NCBI GenBank assembly: GCA_015256945.1
Contig: JABZLB010000008.1
Span: 1-64,000 of the forward strand
Source of the DNA: Prevotellaceae bacterium
GTDB taxonomy: Bacteria; Bacteroidota; Bacteroidia; Bacteroidales; Bacteroidaceae
DNA length: 64,000 nt
Direction: 5' to 3'
Under the pieces are notes generated by a model that saw only the letters and a program-made list of their open reading frames with translations, did not search any database and had not been told where the DNA came from. Positions 23,467-31,557 of this stretch are shown piece by piece. Made by a program: the position numbers and the translations under genes. Numbering within the stretch: the first letter of the stretch is position 1; each line of letters starts with the position of its first letter.

Positions 23467-23754
23467 TCAAATGCCGGCCCGCCATTTGGGAAAATGGAAG
23501 TGACGTGGAACGGGGTCTACTCCGCTCCCTCCCCAGGGGTTACAACGCAAAATGCGCCATGCGGCGAGCAGAAAACCTTTTATTGGTCCATGAATAATGA
23601 CGGCTTGCCGGGCATATTCGGAGCAGGTGGGGATAAAACGGCACGATGAAGGGGTAAAAGGACTGATGGCTTTCTGATAAAAAACAATTGGAAGTATCAG
23701 AAACCAGGTCGCTGCACGACGGATAACGGAGAAGTAATGCCGGTGGTTTTTCAT
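23467..23754 (-). CDS. yidD: membrane protein insertion efficiency factor YidD
   Basis: The protein has 95 aa. The conserved block LPIVFYQKAISPFTPSSCRFIPTCSEYARQAV contains the Cys pair, and GGSGVDPVP closes the domain. It has an amphipathic N-terminus for membrane attachment and assists YidC-dependent insertion. It overlaps rnpA by 4 nt (ATGA), which indicates translational coupling. yidC itself is not nearby. Confidence 0.95.
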   Translation of the reverse strand: MKNHRHYFSVIRRAATWFLILPIVFYQKAISPFTPSSCRFIPTCSEYARQAVIIHGPIKGFLLAAWRILRCNPWGGSGVDPVPRHFHFPKWRAGI

Positions 23755-24158
23755 TGACTTTGGCTTGCGTCTGTCTTTTCCTTAATGCGCATCATCAGGT
23801 TTACAACGCGTTCTTCAATAAGTGACGAGGGGTAAAGTTTATCGTCGAGCCATATAAAAGCCATGATAACGGGCTGGCCTTCAAGTATTGATTTATGCCG
23901 GCGATAAGCCTCACGAACCTGACGTTTAACCCTGTTGCGCTTTACAGCACGCTTAAAATATCGTTTCGGCACGCTGACAAGCATTTGTGCCGTTGGTGTT
24001 AACTGGTTGTCTCCGGCGAATGATGGAGGAGGCATGTAAACTACCCTGAGTGGGAAAGCCGACATAGAACGGCTTTGTCCACCGCCGAAAAGCCTTTCAA
24101 TAAGTTTGCGACTGTGCAGGCGTTCGGCTTTACAAAGGGTGTGATTACCATTGTTCAT
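23751..24158 (-). CDS. rnpA: ribonuclease P protein component
   Basis: The protein has 135 aa, the usual length. The RNR motif region is clear: SVPKRYFKRAVKRNRVKRQVREAYRRHK. The N-terminal KAERLHSRKLIERLFGGG is typical. With the RNase P RNA it trims 5' leaders of tRNA precursors. In most bacteria rnpA sits beside rpmH; here it lies between hemD and yidD, the arrangement I know from Bacteroidales. Confidence 0.95.
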   Translation of the reverse strand: MNNGNHTLCKAERLHSRKLIERLFGGGQSRSMSAFPLRVVYMPPPSFAGDNQLTPTAQMLVSVPKRYFKRAVKRNRVKRQVREAYRRHKSILEGQPVIMAFIWLDDKLYPSSLIEERVVNLMMRIKEKTDASQSQ

Positions 24159-24164
24159 ATCAAC

Positions 24165-24914
24165 TTATGCTTTCGATTTCTTCAGGAAATCAGAAAGCGC
24201 CGCAACCATAGAAGGGTATTCTTTTGTGCCGGCCATGAAGTCGAGGCGCAGTCCTGCTTCCTCAACAGCTTTGGCAGTAGCAGGTCCGAAGCAGGCAATT
24301 TTTATGTCACCTTGCTTAAATTCAGGAAAAGCTTTGTTGAGATACTGTACACCAGTGGGGGTGGAAAAGATAAGCATATCGTAGTCGAAATGCTTAATTT
24401 CGTCTTCGGTAAACTCGTTATCCAATGTACGATACATCACACACTCGGTATGATGAAGCTGTTTTGCATCGAGTTTATCTTTTATCTCATCGGTGTGTAC
24501 GCTGCTTTGGGGAATGAGATATTTCTCGCTTTTATGCTTGAGCATGACGGGAATAAGGTCGTCAATGCGTCCTGTGTTACCGAAAAATACCTTGCGTTTG
24601 CGGTATTGTACGTATTTCTGGATGTATAATGAAATGGTTTCGGTAACGCAAAAATATTTCATATCCTCAGGAATGGTGAGGCGAAGTTCCTTGGCTAATT
24701 TAAAAAAGTAATCAATAGCATGACGTGATGTAAAAACAATAGCCGTGTGCGACAGAATACTTACTTTTTGCTGGCGGAACTCTTTTGCACTTAATGCTTC
24801 AACTTTAAAGAAAGGACGAAAAACAAATTGTACTCCAAATTCTTTTTCAATATCAAAGTAAGGTGATTTCTCGTTGGCAGGTTTTGGTTGTGAAATCAAT
24901 ATTTTCTTTATCAT
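24165..24914 (-). CDS. hemD: uroporphyrinogen-III synthase
   Basis: The protein has 249 aa from the ATG at 24912-24914; codons upstream belong to the preceding gene. HemD converts hydroxymethylbilane to uroporphyrinogen III. The family is weakly conserved, but the two-lobe pattern is visible: ILISQP...IVFTSRHAIDYFFKL in the first lobe, and DYDMLIFSTPTGVQYLNKAFPEF followed by IACFGPATAKAVEEAGL and PSMVAAL in the second. It follows the DUF4271 gene by 8 nt and precedes rnpA by 6 nt. Confidence 0.88.
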   Translation of the reverse strand: MIKKILISQPKPANEKSPYFDIEKEFGVQFVFRPFFKVEALSAKEFRQQKVSILSHTAIVFTSRHAIDYFFKLAKELRLTIPEDMKYFCVTETISLYIQKYVQYRKRKVFFGNTGRIDDLIPVMLKHKSEKYLIPQSSVHTDEIKDKLDAKQLHHTECVMYRTLDNEFTEDEIKHFDYDMLIFSTPTGVQYLNKAFPEFKQGDIKIACFGPATAKAVEEAGLRLDFMAGTKEYPSMVAALSDFLKKSKA

Positions 24915-24922
24915 GCCTTGTC

Positions 24923-25945
24923 CTAAAAAATTTGTTTTAAATACGTATCCATCGTAACCATAGCTCCCCATAATACGCCAAGGGGCATTAATTCCAGTGC
25001 GCAAAAGTACAAAAAACTCTGCAGAAACAGGCCGTTATGCTTGAAAAAGATGAGATAAGCCTTATAAAATGACAATAATTTGATAATTATAATAACGGAT
25101 AAAGCGTATATAACGGCATGCTGAATGGATAAGCCAAAGTATGACAGAAGCATGACATCAGGGAATAAAAGTATTCCCTCAGCCGAAGAAAGGAACAGCA
25201 AAGCTTTCGCCCATTGTTCATTTTTTTTCTTATCAAAGAACACCCAGTTTACCATTGCGTAAAGCAAATGCTTCGCAACAAAGTAGGCTGCAATGCTAAT
25301 TGTGAATATGGATAGCGTTTGGTAGTGGGCAAACGAAAACGCTTCGCCGTTGGCTGCACGCGAGTAATAAAAGAAAATAATTGCCGAAAGCAAGCAGGTT
25401 TGTAATATCAGGAAAAACTGAAAACGAAGTTCTTCGCCCGTTTCGGTGATAGAAGTTGTGCCTTCTCGTTGTGAAAAGAAAAAGTTTTTAAGCTGACGTT
25501 GCAGAAAGTTTCCCGACTGGGCAATGGCCACTGCCGCAATAATGAAACATATTAAAAGTATGGAAGTAATGAGGTTATCACCAGCAATGGAATAGGGTAC
25601 TGGGTCGCCGGCTACGCCATGACGATATGCTGTTTGCTCGGGACGGTAGGTAGAGTCGGGCTGTACCATCGAGCGACTGTAATACATAGCCTTGCGAAGT
25701 GAAAACGTTCCAATGCCATCGGCTTGTGTTGTAGGCGTTCGCATTGGATTCTGACGCCGATTCCAGTCAATCTTTTGAAATGGATAGTTGGCCCTGATAG
25801 CCGAGTCTTGCTGCCAGGGCGTGGCGGTATCGGGAAGCCTGTCAATAATTTCGGCAGGCGATTGACTACCTTTTTTATGAACGGTGACAGCACGTTGTGC
25901 TGTCGCCGCCACAGTAGAGTTTACGGAATCGTGTTGCTCTGTCAT
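24923..25945 (-). CDS. DUF4271 integral membrane protein
   Basis: The protein has 340 aa. About 130 residues of soluble, Gln/Arg/Thr-rich N-terminus without a signal peptide precede seven or so membrane segments, starting at LITSILLICFIIAAVAIA. The second half shows the DUF4271 pattern (FFLILQTCLLSAIIFFYY, YFVAKHLLYAMVNWVFFDKKK, FLYFCALELMPLGVLW). The function is unknown; the fixed position before hemD in Bacteroidales suggests only co-expression. It starts 14 nt after metK. Confidence 0.85.
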   Translation of the reverse strand: MTEQHDSVNSTVAATAQRAVTVHKKGSQSPAEIIDRLPDTATPWQQDSAIRANYPFQKIDWNRRQNPMRTPTTQADGIGTFSLRKAMYYSRSMVQPDSTYRPEQTAYRHGVAGDPVPYSIAGDNLITSILLICFIIAAVAIAQSGNFLQRQLKNFFFSQREGTTSITETGEELRFQFFLILQTCLLSAIIFFYYSRAANGEAFSFAHYQTLSIFTISIAAYFVAKHLLYAMVNWVFFDKKKNEQWAKALLFLSSAEGILLFPDVMLLSYFGLSIQHAVIYALSVIIIIKLLSFYKAYLIFFKHNGLFLQSFLYFCALELMPLGVLWGAMVTMDTYLKQIF

Positions 25946-25959
25946 TCTGTTATGAAGGT

Positions 25960-27249
25960 TCAGAGACCGAAAGCCTTGCGTATACGCTCAACCTGATCAA
26001 GCTTTTCCCAGGTAAACAGCTCCACTTTAACAGTCTTTGTTTCATGATAAAGGCTCGTGAAACTTTTCTCAACCACCTCGTTTTTGCGCCCCATGTGCCC
26101 GTAAGAAGCCGTTTCAAGATACATAGGCTGCCTTAATTTGAGCGACTTTTCTATTTGATTGGGACGGAGATCAAACAATTGTGTGATGATCTTTGCGATT
26201 TCGCTGTCGGCCATTTTGACATGGCTCCGGCCGTAAGTATTCACATAAACGCTTACAGGTTCGGCCACACCTATGGCGTATGCCAGCTGAACGAGCATCT
26301 CGTCAGCCACTCCTGCCGCTACCATATTCTTGGCAATGTAACGCGCTGCGTACGCAGCCGAGCGATCAACCTTTGATGGATCCTTGCCCGAAAAGGCGCC
26401 ACCGCCATGCGCTCCTTTCCCACCGTAGGTGTCAACTATAAGTTTTCGTCCCGTAAGACCGGTGTCACCGTGAGGTCCTCCAATCACAAACTTACCGGTT
26501 GGATTGACATAATACTTAATATCGTTGCCGAAAAGGGCCAGCACTTTTTCGCCTGACTGCGCCTTTACACGGGGAATAAGGATGTTAAGTACATCGTCAT
26601 GGATACGGTCTAACATAGCCTTGTCGGCAGCATCGCGCGCTTCCTGCGAATCGTTTTCAGGCTTAATAAAGTCGTCGTGCTGTGTAGAGACAACTATTGT
26701 ATCTATGCGTTCGGGAATCCCTGCATCGTTATACTGCACCGTTACCTGGCTTTTTGCATCGGGACGCAGATAAGTCATCTGTCGTCTTTCTTTGCGAATG
26801 TCGGTGAGAGTACGCATGATAAGGTGGGCCAAATCGAGCGAAACGGGCATAAAATTCTCTGTTTCATTGCAGGCATAACCGAACATCATGCCCTGGTCGC
26901 CGGCACCCTGGTCGGCCTCTTCGGCCCTGCTTACGCCGCGGTTTATGTCATCACTCTGCTCGTGTATGGCTGAAAGTATGCCGCAACTCGCCCCATCGAA
27001 CTGATATTCGGCCTTGGTATAGCCGATGTTATTGATGGTTTTGCGGGCAATTGTCTGCAAATCGACATACTGTGATGAACGTACTTCGCCCATGATAATA
27101 ACCTGCCCGGTTGTAACAAAGCTCTCAATGGCGCAGTGTGCCTTGCTGTCATACGCAAGAAACTGGTCGAGAAGGGCGTCCGAAATTTGGTCAGCGACCT
27201 TGTCAGGATGGCCTTCTGATACTGATTCTGAAGAAAAAAGGTAACTCAT
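25960..27249 (-). CDS. metK: S-adenosylmethionine synthetase
   Basis: The protein has 429 aa and makes SAM from methionine and ATP. Signatures: SSESVSEGHPDKVADQISDALLDQ at the N-terminus, GAGDQGMMFGYA, and the P-loop-like GGGAFSGKDPSKVDRSAAY. It is slightly longer than the 380-400 aa of proteobacterial MetK, as in other Bacteroidetes. The start at 27247-27249 was chosen because the family opens MSYLFSSESV; upstream in-frame codons are leader. The leader is about 130 nt long, and I recognise no SAM riboswitch in it. It leads the operon with DUF4271, hemD, rnpA and yidD. Confidence 0.96.
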   Translation of the reverse strand: MSYLFSSESVSEGHPDKVADQISDALLDQFLAYDSKAHCAIESFVTTGQVIIMGEVRSSQYVDLQTIARKTINNIGYTKAEYQFDGASCGILSAIHEQSDDINRGVSRAEEADQGAGDQGMMFGYACNETENFMPVSLDLAHLIMRTLTDIRKERRQMTYLRPDAKSQVTVQYNDAGIPERIDTIVVSTQHDDFIKPENDSQEARDAADKAMLDRIHDDVLNILIPRVKAQSGEKVLALFGNDIKYYVNPTGKFVIGGPHGDTGLTGRKLIVDTYGGKGAHGGGAFSGKDPSKVDRSAAYAARYIAKNMVAAGVADEMLVQLAYAIGVAEPVSVYVNTYGRSHVKMADSEIAKIITQLFDLRPNQIEKSLKLRQPMYLETASYGHMGRKNEVVEKSFTSLYHETKTVKVELFTWEKLDQVERIRKAFGL

Positions 27250-27388
27250 TTTTCCAATAATTTTAAGTGGAAAAACGCCAAATAACCGTAAAATCTGAGG
27301 GTGATTTCGCAGTTTTAGCATTTTTTAGTGTGGTTGCAAGCAGCCAAATTCTTCCACAATGATATACACATGTTTTAATTTCGGTGTG

Positions 27389-27396
27389 CAAAGGTA
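27389..27396 (-). promoter_or_regulatory. promoter -7 box (TACCTTTG) for metK operon
   Basis: On the minus strand TACCTTTGCAC has a TTTG about 20 nt upstream, giving a leader of about 135 nt. Confidence 0.75.
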
Positions 27397-27768
27397 ATAC
27401 TTTGTTTTGTTATATACAAACACGTTACCGATTTTTTGATGTATTAAAGTTATGGTTAGAATTTGTAAATAACTTCGTGTTTTATGCTAAAAAATGAAAT
27501 ATTTCTATCCTTACGATGATGTATGGAAAGAGTGGGGATGATTGAATAACATGTATTTTTAGAAGTCCGATAGCGATCTTATTGATATAGTATTTTATTT
27601 TTTACACTGTAAGCATTTTACTTTTATATAGTAATTACCATGCTTATATCCGTTATTCTTTAATTATGATGCTCTAATTTTATACCTCTTATATATTATA
27701 AAGGGTTTGAATAGGCTATGATAATAGAATCTATACCAGAATAAGTATACAAAAAGCATGATATAATA
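27397..27768. other. A+T-rich divergent intergenic region without a visible gene
   Basis: This region lies between the metK and PfkB promoters. It is strongly A+T-rich. The longest frames are short; one opens MKYFYPYDDVWKEWG (from 27495) and stops after 15 codons. I see no hairpin-plus-T-run or repeat here. Confidence 0.5.
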
Positions 27769-27800
27769 TTTGTTGCTCCATACTATATTCACTACCTTTG
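27769..27800 (+). promoter_or_regulatory. promoter for PfkB kinase (TTTG -33 / TACCTTTG -7)
   Basis: TTTG at 27769-27772 and TACCTTTG at 27793-27800 are separated by 20 nt. The leader is about 72 nt. Confidence 0.75.
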
Positions 27801-27877
27801 CAAAGAAAGTACGCATAGTAAAGATGTAAGGAATATTTCTTTTTCACAGAAGCGCGTCCATCACCAATAACCTGAAA

Positions 27878-28756
27878 ATGTACGATATTTGCAGCATAGG
27901 TCACATCACCCGCGATAAAATTATTACGCCACAACGCACAGTTTATATGGCCGGTGGCACGTCTTTCTACATGTCATACGGTATCAGTCAGTTGCCTGAA
28001 CGTGTTAAATACCAGCTGGTAACAAAGGTAGGAGAAGGCCAGAAGCCCGAAGTTGAAAAAATAAGGCAGCGTGGAATTGACACAATTTGCTATCCAAGCA
28101 AGCACACTGTATACTTTGAGAACAAGTATGGAGCCAATAGTGATAATCGCACACAACGGGTTTTAGCCAAAGCTGACGCTTTTACAATTGAGGAAATGAA
28201 ACCTTTAGAGGCTCGCATTTTTCACTTAGGGAGCTTGCTGAATGATGATTTTTCGCCCGAAGTAGTGGAGTTTCTTTCCGGGAAAGGTCTTGTTTCCATT
28301 GATGTACAAGGCTATCTTCGTGAGGTTCGCGGCGAAGAAGTGCACGCTATTTCGTGGAAAGACAAGGAGAAAATCTTAAGGCACACCGACATGTTAAAAC
28401 TGAACGAGTATGAAATGAAGGTGATAACCGATTCGGATAATCCTCGTACGGTAGCCGAAAAATTAAATACAATGGGTGTAAGAGAGGTGATAATAACCTT
28501 AGGAAGCTACGGTGCCATTATCTTTGCAGACCGTAAGTTCTATGAAATACCAGCCTATAAACCACACGAAATTGTTGATGCCACGGGATGTGGAGATACT
28601 TTTTCAACGGGGTATCTTTACTGTCGCACACAGGGTATGGGCTATGAAGAGTCGGGAAAATTTGCTGCAGCCATGTGCACACTGAAGTTAGAACACAGTG
28701 GTCCTTTTGATAGAAGTATAGAAGATATTGAGAAAGTAATTGCTTCCAACAAGTAA
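27878..28756 (+). CDS. PfkB-family carbohydrate/nucleoside kinase
   Basis: The protein has 292 aa. The PfkB fold is shown by YDICSIGHITRDKI at the start, GGTSFYMSYGISQL (substrate-binding Gly-Gly), LKLNEYEMKVIT, IITLGSYGAI, and the C-terminal signature VDATGCGDTFSTGYLYCR with the catalytic Asp of GCGD. It phosphorylates a sugar or nucleoside with ATP; the substrate is not clear. It is transcribed alone and converges with the ABC ATPase gene, only 16 nt apart with no visible terminator between them. Confidence 0.88.
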   Translation: MYDICSIGHITRDKIITPQRTVYMAGGTSFYMSYGISQLPERVKYQLVTKVGEGQKPEVEKIRQRGIDTICYPSKHTVYFENKYGANSDNRTQRVLAKADAFTIEEMKPLEARIFHLGSLLNDDFSPEVVEFLSGKGLVSIDVQGYLREVRGEEVHAISWKDKEKILRHTDMLKLNEYEMKVITDSDNPRTVAEKLNTMGVREVIITLGSYGAIIFADRKFYEIPAYKPHEIVDATGCGDTFSTGYLYCRTQGMGYEESGKFAAAMCTLKLEHSGPFDRSIEDIEKVIASNK

Positions 28757-28772
28757 TTACCTGTGGACAATA

Positions 28773-29486
28773 TTATTTAAGGTTTCCAAGTTCAGCGGAA
28801 AGTTCTTCTTTTGAAATTGTTTTTAACCCGTTATCCAAGGTTAAAATATGGTCGGCATGGCGCAATACAATGTCGAGGTCGTGTGTAGAGAGCAGTATAA
28901 TTTTACCTTCTTCATGGGCCATTTTGGCCAAAAGTTTCATCATGTATACCTTACTTGGATAATCGAGAAAGGCTGTGGGTTCGTCCAAAAGCACGATGGG
29001 GGTTTGCTGTGCCTGTGCTTTGGCAATCATAACCTTTTGTCGTTCTCCGTCACTTAGCGTAGAAATATCACGATCTGCAAGGCTGCTGATGCCCGTTATA
29101 CGCAAAGCTTCTGAAACCATAAAGCGGTCAGCATGAGACAATCGTCCCCAAAAGCCAGTGTAAGGCATACGTCCCATGCCTACCATTTCGGCAGCGGTGA
29201 CATGGCTTACATCCATTTTTTCGGTAAGAACTACACTTACAAGGTGTGACAAATGTGCCCTCGAAAGGTTATCTACACAATACGAACGATCATCTACACC
29301 GATATTAACTTCTCCCTCCAACGCTGGCTGGAACCCGGCTATTGTTCGTAACAGAGTACTCTTTCCTAAACCGTTGCAACCTATCAGGCACGTAAGGTAT
29401 CCGCTTTCGAGACGAGCTGACAGGTCTTTGGCTACCTTATGGTGGCGGTATCCTATTGTTAAATGCTTGATTTCTATATGGTTCAC
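28773..29486 (-). CDS. ABC transporter ATP-binding protein (FecE/BtuD-like), GTG start
   Basis: The protein has 237 aa, a single nucleotide-binding domain. Walker A is GCNGLGKST, the signature is LSDGERQK, Walker B is IVLLDEPTAFLD, and the H-loop is STHDLD. The spacing and LSDGERQ form resemble the iron-siderophore/haem/cobalamin importer class. No permease or binding-protein gene is beside it. The start codon is GTG (plus-strand CAC at 29484-29486); no later Met would keep the first strand HIEIKHLTIGY. The promoter -7 box ends 4 nt before the GTG, so the mRNA should be leaderless. Confidence 0.87.
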   Translation of the reverse strand: MNHIEIKHLTIGYRHHKVAKDLSARLESGYLTCLIGCNGLGKSTLLRTIAGFQPALEGEVNIGVDDRSYCVDNLSRAHLSHLVSVVLTEKMDVSHVTAAEMVGMGRMPYTGFWGRLSHADRFMVSEALRITGISSLADRDISTLSDGERQKVMIAKAQAQQTPIVLLDEPTAFLDYPSKVYMMKLLAKMAHEEGKIILLSTHDLDIVLRHADHILTLDNGLKTISKEELSAELGNLK

Positions 29487-29490
29487 TATG

Positions 29491-29498
29491 CAAAGATA
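29491..29498 (-). promoter_or_regulatory. promoter -7 box (TATCTTTG) for ABC ATPase
   Basis: TATCTTTG-CATA-GTG on the minus strand: only four bases lie between the box and the GTG start codon. Confidence 0.65.
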
Positions 29499-29541
29499 GT
29501 GTTTTTTAGCTGAACCACTGACGTATACGTTTGTTTTTATC

Positions 29542-29549
29542 TACCTTTG
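29542..29549 (+). promoter_or_regulatory. promoter -7 box (TACCTTTG) for helicase gene
   Basis: TACCTTTG is followed by nine bases (TACACAAGA) and then ATG. This gives a leader of only a few nucleotides. It is divergent from the ABC ATPase promoter, 42 bp away. Confidence 0.7.
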
Positions 29550-29558
29550 TACACAAGA

Positions 29559-31547
29559 ATGAGTGAAGTTTCGTCTATAAAAGCCTTACAGAAACAACGT
29601 CAGTTACTAAATATAGAGTATCTGGCCGAGAAGGAATTGTTTCGCCAACAAACTGAAGCCATGGGTATTGGCCGTAAGATAAAGCGCGGCGATGTGTGGT
29701 ATCCGTTACGCGTAGGCAAAAGTTTCTACAATTCATTAAACCAATTTGCTATTGAAGTTTTTCGCACAACCAACCAGGACATCGAACATAACTTTGAGTT
29801 TGGAAAGCCTGTTATGTTTTTTACGCTTACACAAAACGGCGGAGATAAGGCTGTTGGTGCACATTTAAATCAGAATAAAGCTGATAGCAAGTTAACGGTA
29901 AACCCAGATGTTGATGCCGGAAAAATTGAGGTAAGATACCTGAAATTCACGGGTACTGTATCGTATGTTGACGGCGATCGTATGGTTATCATAGTGCCGG
30001 AAGGACACTTTCCCGACATACAAAGCCAGGAAAAGCCTATCGGTATTCAGCTATCGTTTGACGAAACATCATATCAAGCTATGTTCGATGCGCTGGCAAG
30101 AGTGATTAATGCCAAAAATAACAGAATAGCATACTTGCGCGACTTATTTTTCTCAACAGGCCCCGGGGAATATTTTAGTTTCGATTCGATTCGTTTTCCA
30201 TGGCTTAACGCTTCACAGGAAAAAGCTGTAAACGAGATTCTTCGCGCCAAAGACGTAGCCATTGTACACGGTCCACCTGGAACAGGAAAGACAACAACGC
30301 TTGTTGAAGCCATCAATGAGACGCTGATGCGTGAGAGTCAAGTGCTGGTGTGTGCGCAAAGTAACATGGCCGTTGACTGGATAAGCGAGAAGCTTACAGA
30401 CCGTGGAGTAAGCGTCTTACGCATTGGCAACCCTACCCGGGTAAACGATAAAATGCTGGGGTTTACCTATGAACGTCGTTTCGAAGCTCATGCCGACTAC
30501 CCTCAATTATGGGCTATTCGAAAGGCCATTCGGGAACTCAGGCAACAGAAAAAGGGACGGGACGAACGCTTTCATCAAAAGATGGAACGGCTAAAATCGA
30601 GGGCAGCTGAGATTGAAATTCGTATCAACTCCGAGCTTTTCAGCGAAGCACGTGTCATCGCATCAACATTAGTGGGGGCAGATAGTCGTCTTTTGGAAGG
30701 ACAACGATATGATACTGTATTCATTGATGAAGCGGCACAAGCTCTCGAAGCCGCTTGCTGGATACCCATAAGACGGGCTTCACGTGTTATCCTTGCGGGC
30801 GATCACTGCCAGCTTCCCCCTACGGTGAAAAGCATAGAGGCCTTAAAAGGCGGACTCGGAAAAACATTAATGGAGCGCCTTGTAGAAATAAAACCTTCGT
30901 GTGTAACGCTGTTACAGACGCAATATAGGATGAATGAACAGATTATGCACTTCAGTTCCAGCTACTTCTATGAGGGTAAAGTAACAACTGCACCGCAAAT
31001 TAAGCATCGCGGAATTTTAGATTACGACATTCCCATAGAATGGGATTCGCCACAAGATACAGGCTTAACGGAGCGTCTCGAGCACACTGGCGAAACCTTT
31101 ATAGGCGATACTTATGGGCGAATTAATAAGGGAGAAGCACTGCTTACGCTCGATAAACTTCAGCAATACTTCAATAAAATAGGCAAGCAACGCATTTTAG
31201 ACGAACACATTGACGTTGGTGTAATATCTCCTTATCGCGCTCAGGTACAATACTTAAGGCAACTGATTCGCAAGCGCGACTTCTTTAAGCCCTTCCGAAA
31301 ACTGATTAGTGTAAACACCGTTGACGGCTTTCAGGGACAGGAACGCGACATTATTCTCATTTCGTTAGTGCGTGATAACGATCAGGGACAGATTGGATTT
31401 CTCCGTGATTTACGACGTATGAACGTTGCCATTACGCGTGCAAGGATGAAGCTTATTATCCTTGGCGATGTACCAACACTTACAAAACACCCCTTTTACA
31501 GACAACTGTACACCTATATTCAAGAACTTAGGTCACGATATTTATAG
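29559..31547 (+). CDS. superfamily 1B (Upf1/IGHMBP2-like) DNA/RNA helicase
   Basis: The protein has 662 aa. The helicase core begins after an N-terminal beta-barrel-like region (about residues 30-190). Motif I is VHGPPGTGKTTTL (about 236-248), motif II is DEAAQALE, motif III is ILAGDHCQLPPT, motif IV-V region contains QYRMNEQIMHFSS, and motifs V/VI are VDGFQGQERDIILISLVR and RRMNVAITRARMKLIILGD. This order matches the Upf1-like SF1B group, which unwinds nucleic acid 5' to 3'. ATG at 29559 is used; a TTG four codons earlier lies inside the promoter. The MATE gene starts 10 nt downstream. Confidence 0.9.
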   Translation: MSEVSSIKALQKQRQLLNIEYLAEKELFRQQTEAMGIGRKIKRGDVWYPLRVGKSFYNSLNQFAIEVFRTTNQDIEHNFEFGKPVMFFTLTQNGGDKAVGAHLNQNKADSKLTVNPDVDAGKIEVRYLKFTGTVSYVDGDRMVIIVPEGHFPDIQSQEKPIGIQLSFDETSYQAMFDALARVINAKNNRIAYLRDLFFSTGPGEYFSFDSIRFPWLNASQEKAVNEILRAKDVAIVHGPPGTGKTTTLVEAINETLMRESQVLVCAQSNMAVDWISEKLTDRGVSVLRIGNPTRVNDKMLGFTYERRFEAHADYPQLWAIRKAIRELRQQKKGRDERFHQKMERLKSRAAEIEIRINSELFSEARVIASTLVGADSRLLEGQRYDTVFIDEAAQALEAACWIPIRRASRVILAGDHCQLPPTVKSIEALKGGLGKTLMERLVEIKPSCVTLLQTQYRMNEQIMHFSSSYFYEGKVTTAPQIKHRGILDYDIPIEWDSPQDTGLTERLEHTGETFIGDTYGRINKGEALLTLDKLQQYFNKIGKQRILDEHIDVGVISPYRAQVQYLRQLIRKRDFFKPFRKLISVNTVDGFQGQERDIILISLVRDNDQGQIGFLRDLRRMNVAITRARMKLIILGDVPTLTKHPFYRQLYTYIQELRSRYL

Positions 31548-31557
31548 AATAAGGAAA

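Noticed and set aside
27250..27388. SAM riboswitch in the metK leader
   Set aside because: The leader is long enough, but I could not find the conserved cores or pairing of known SAM riboswitch classes.
27495..27542. Short frame MKYFYPYDDVWKEWG upstream of metK
   Set aside because: Fifteen codons, no promoter or terminator around it; it could be a remnant or chance.
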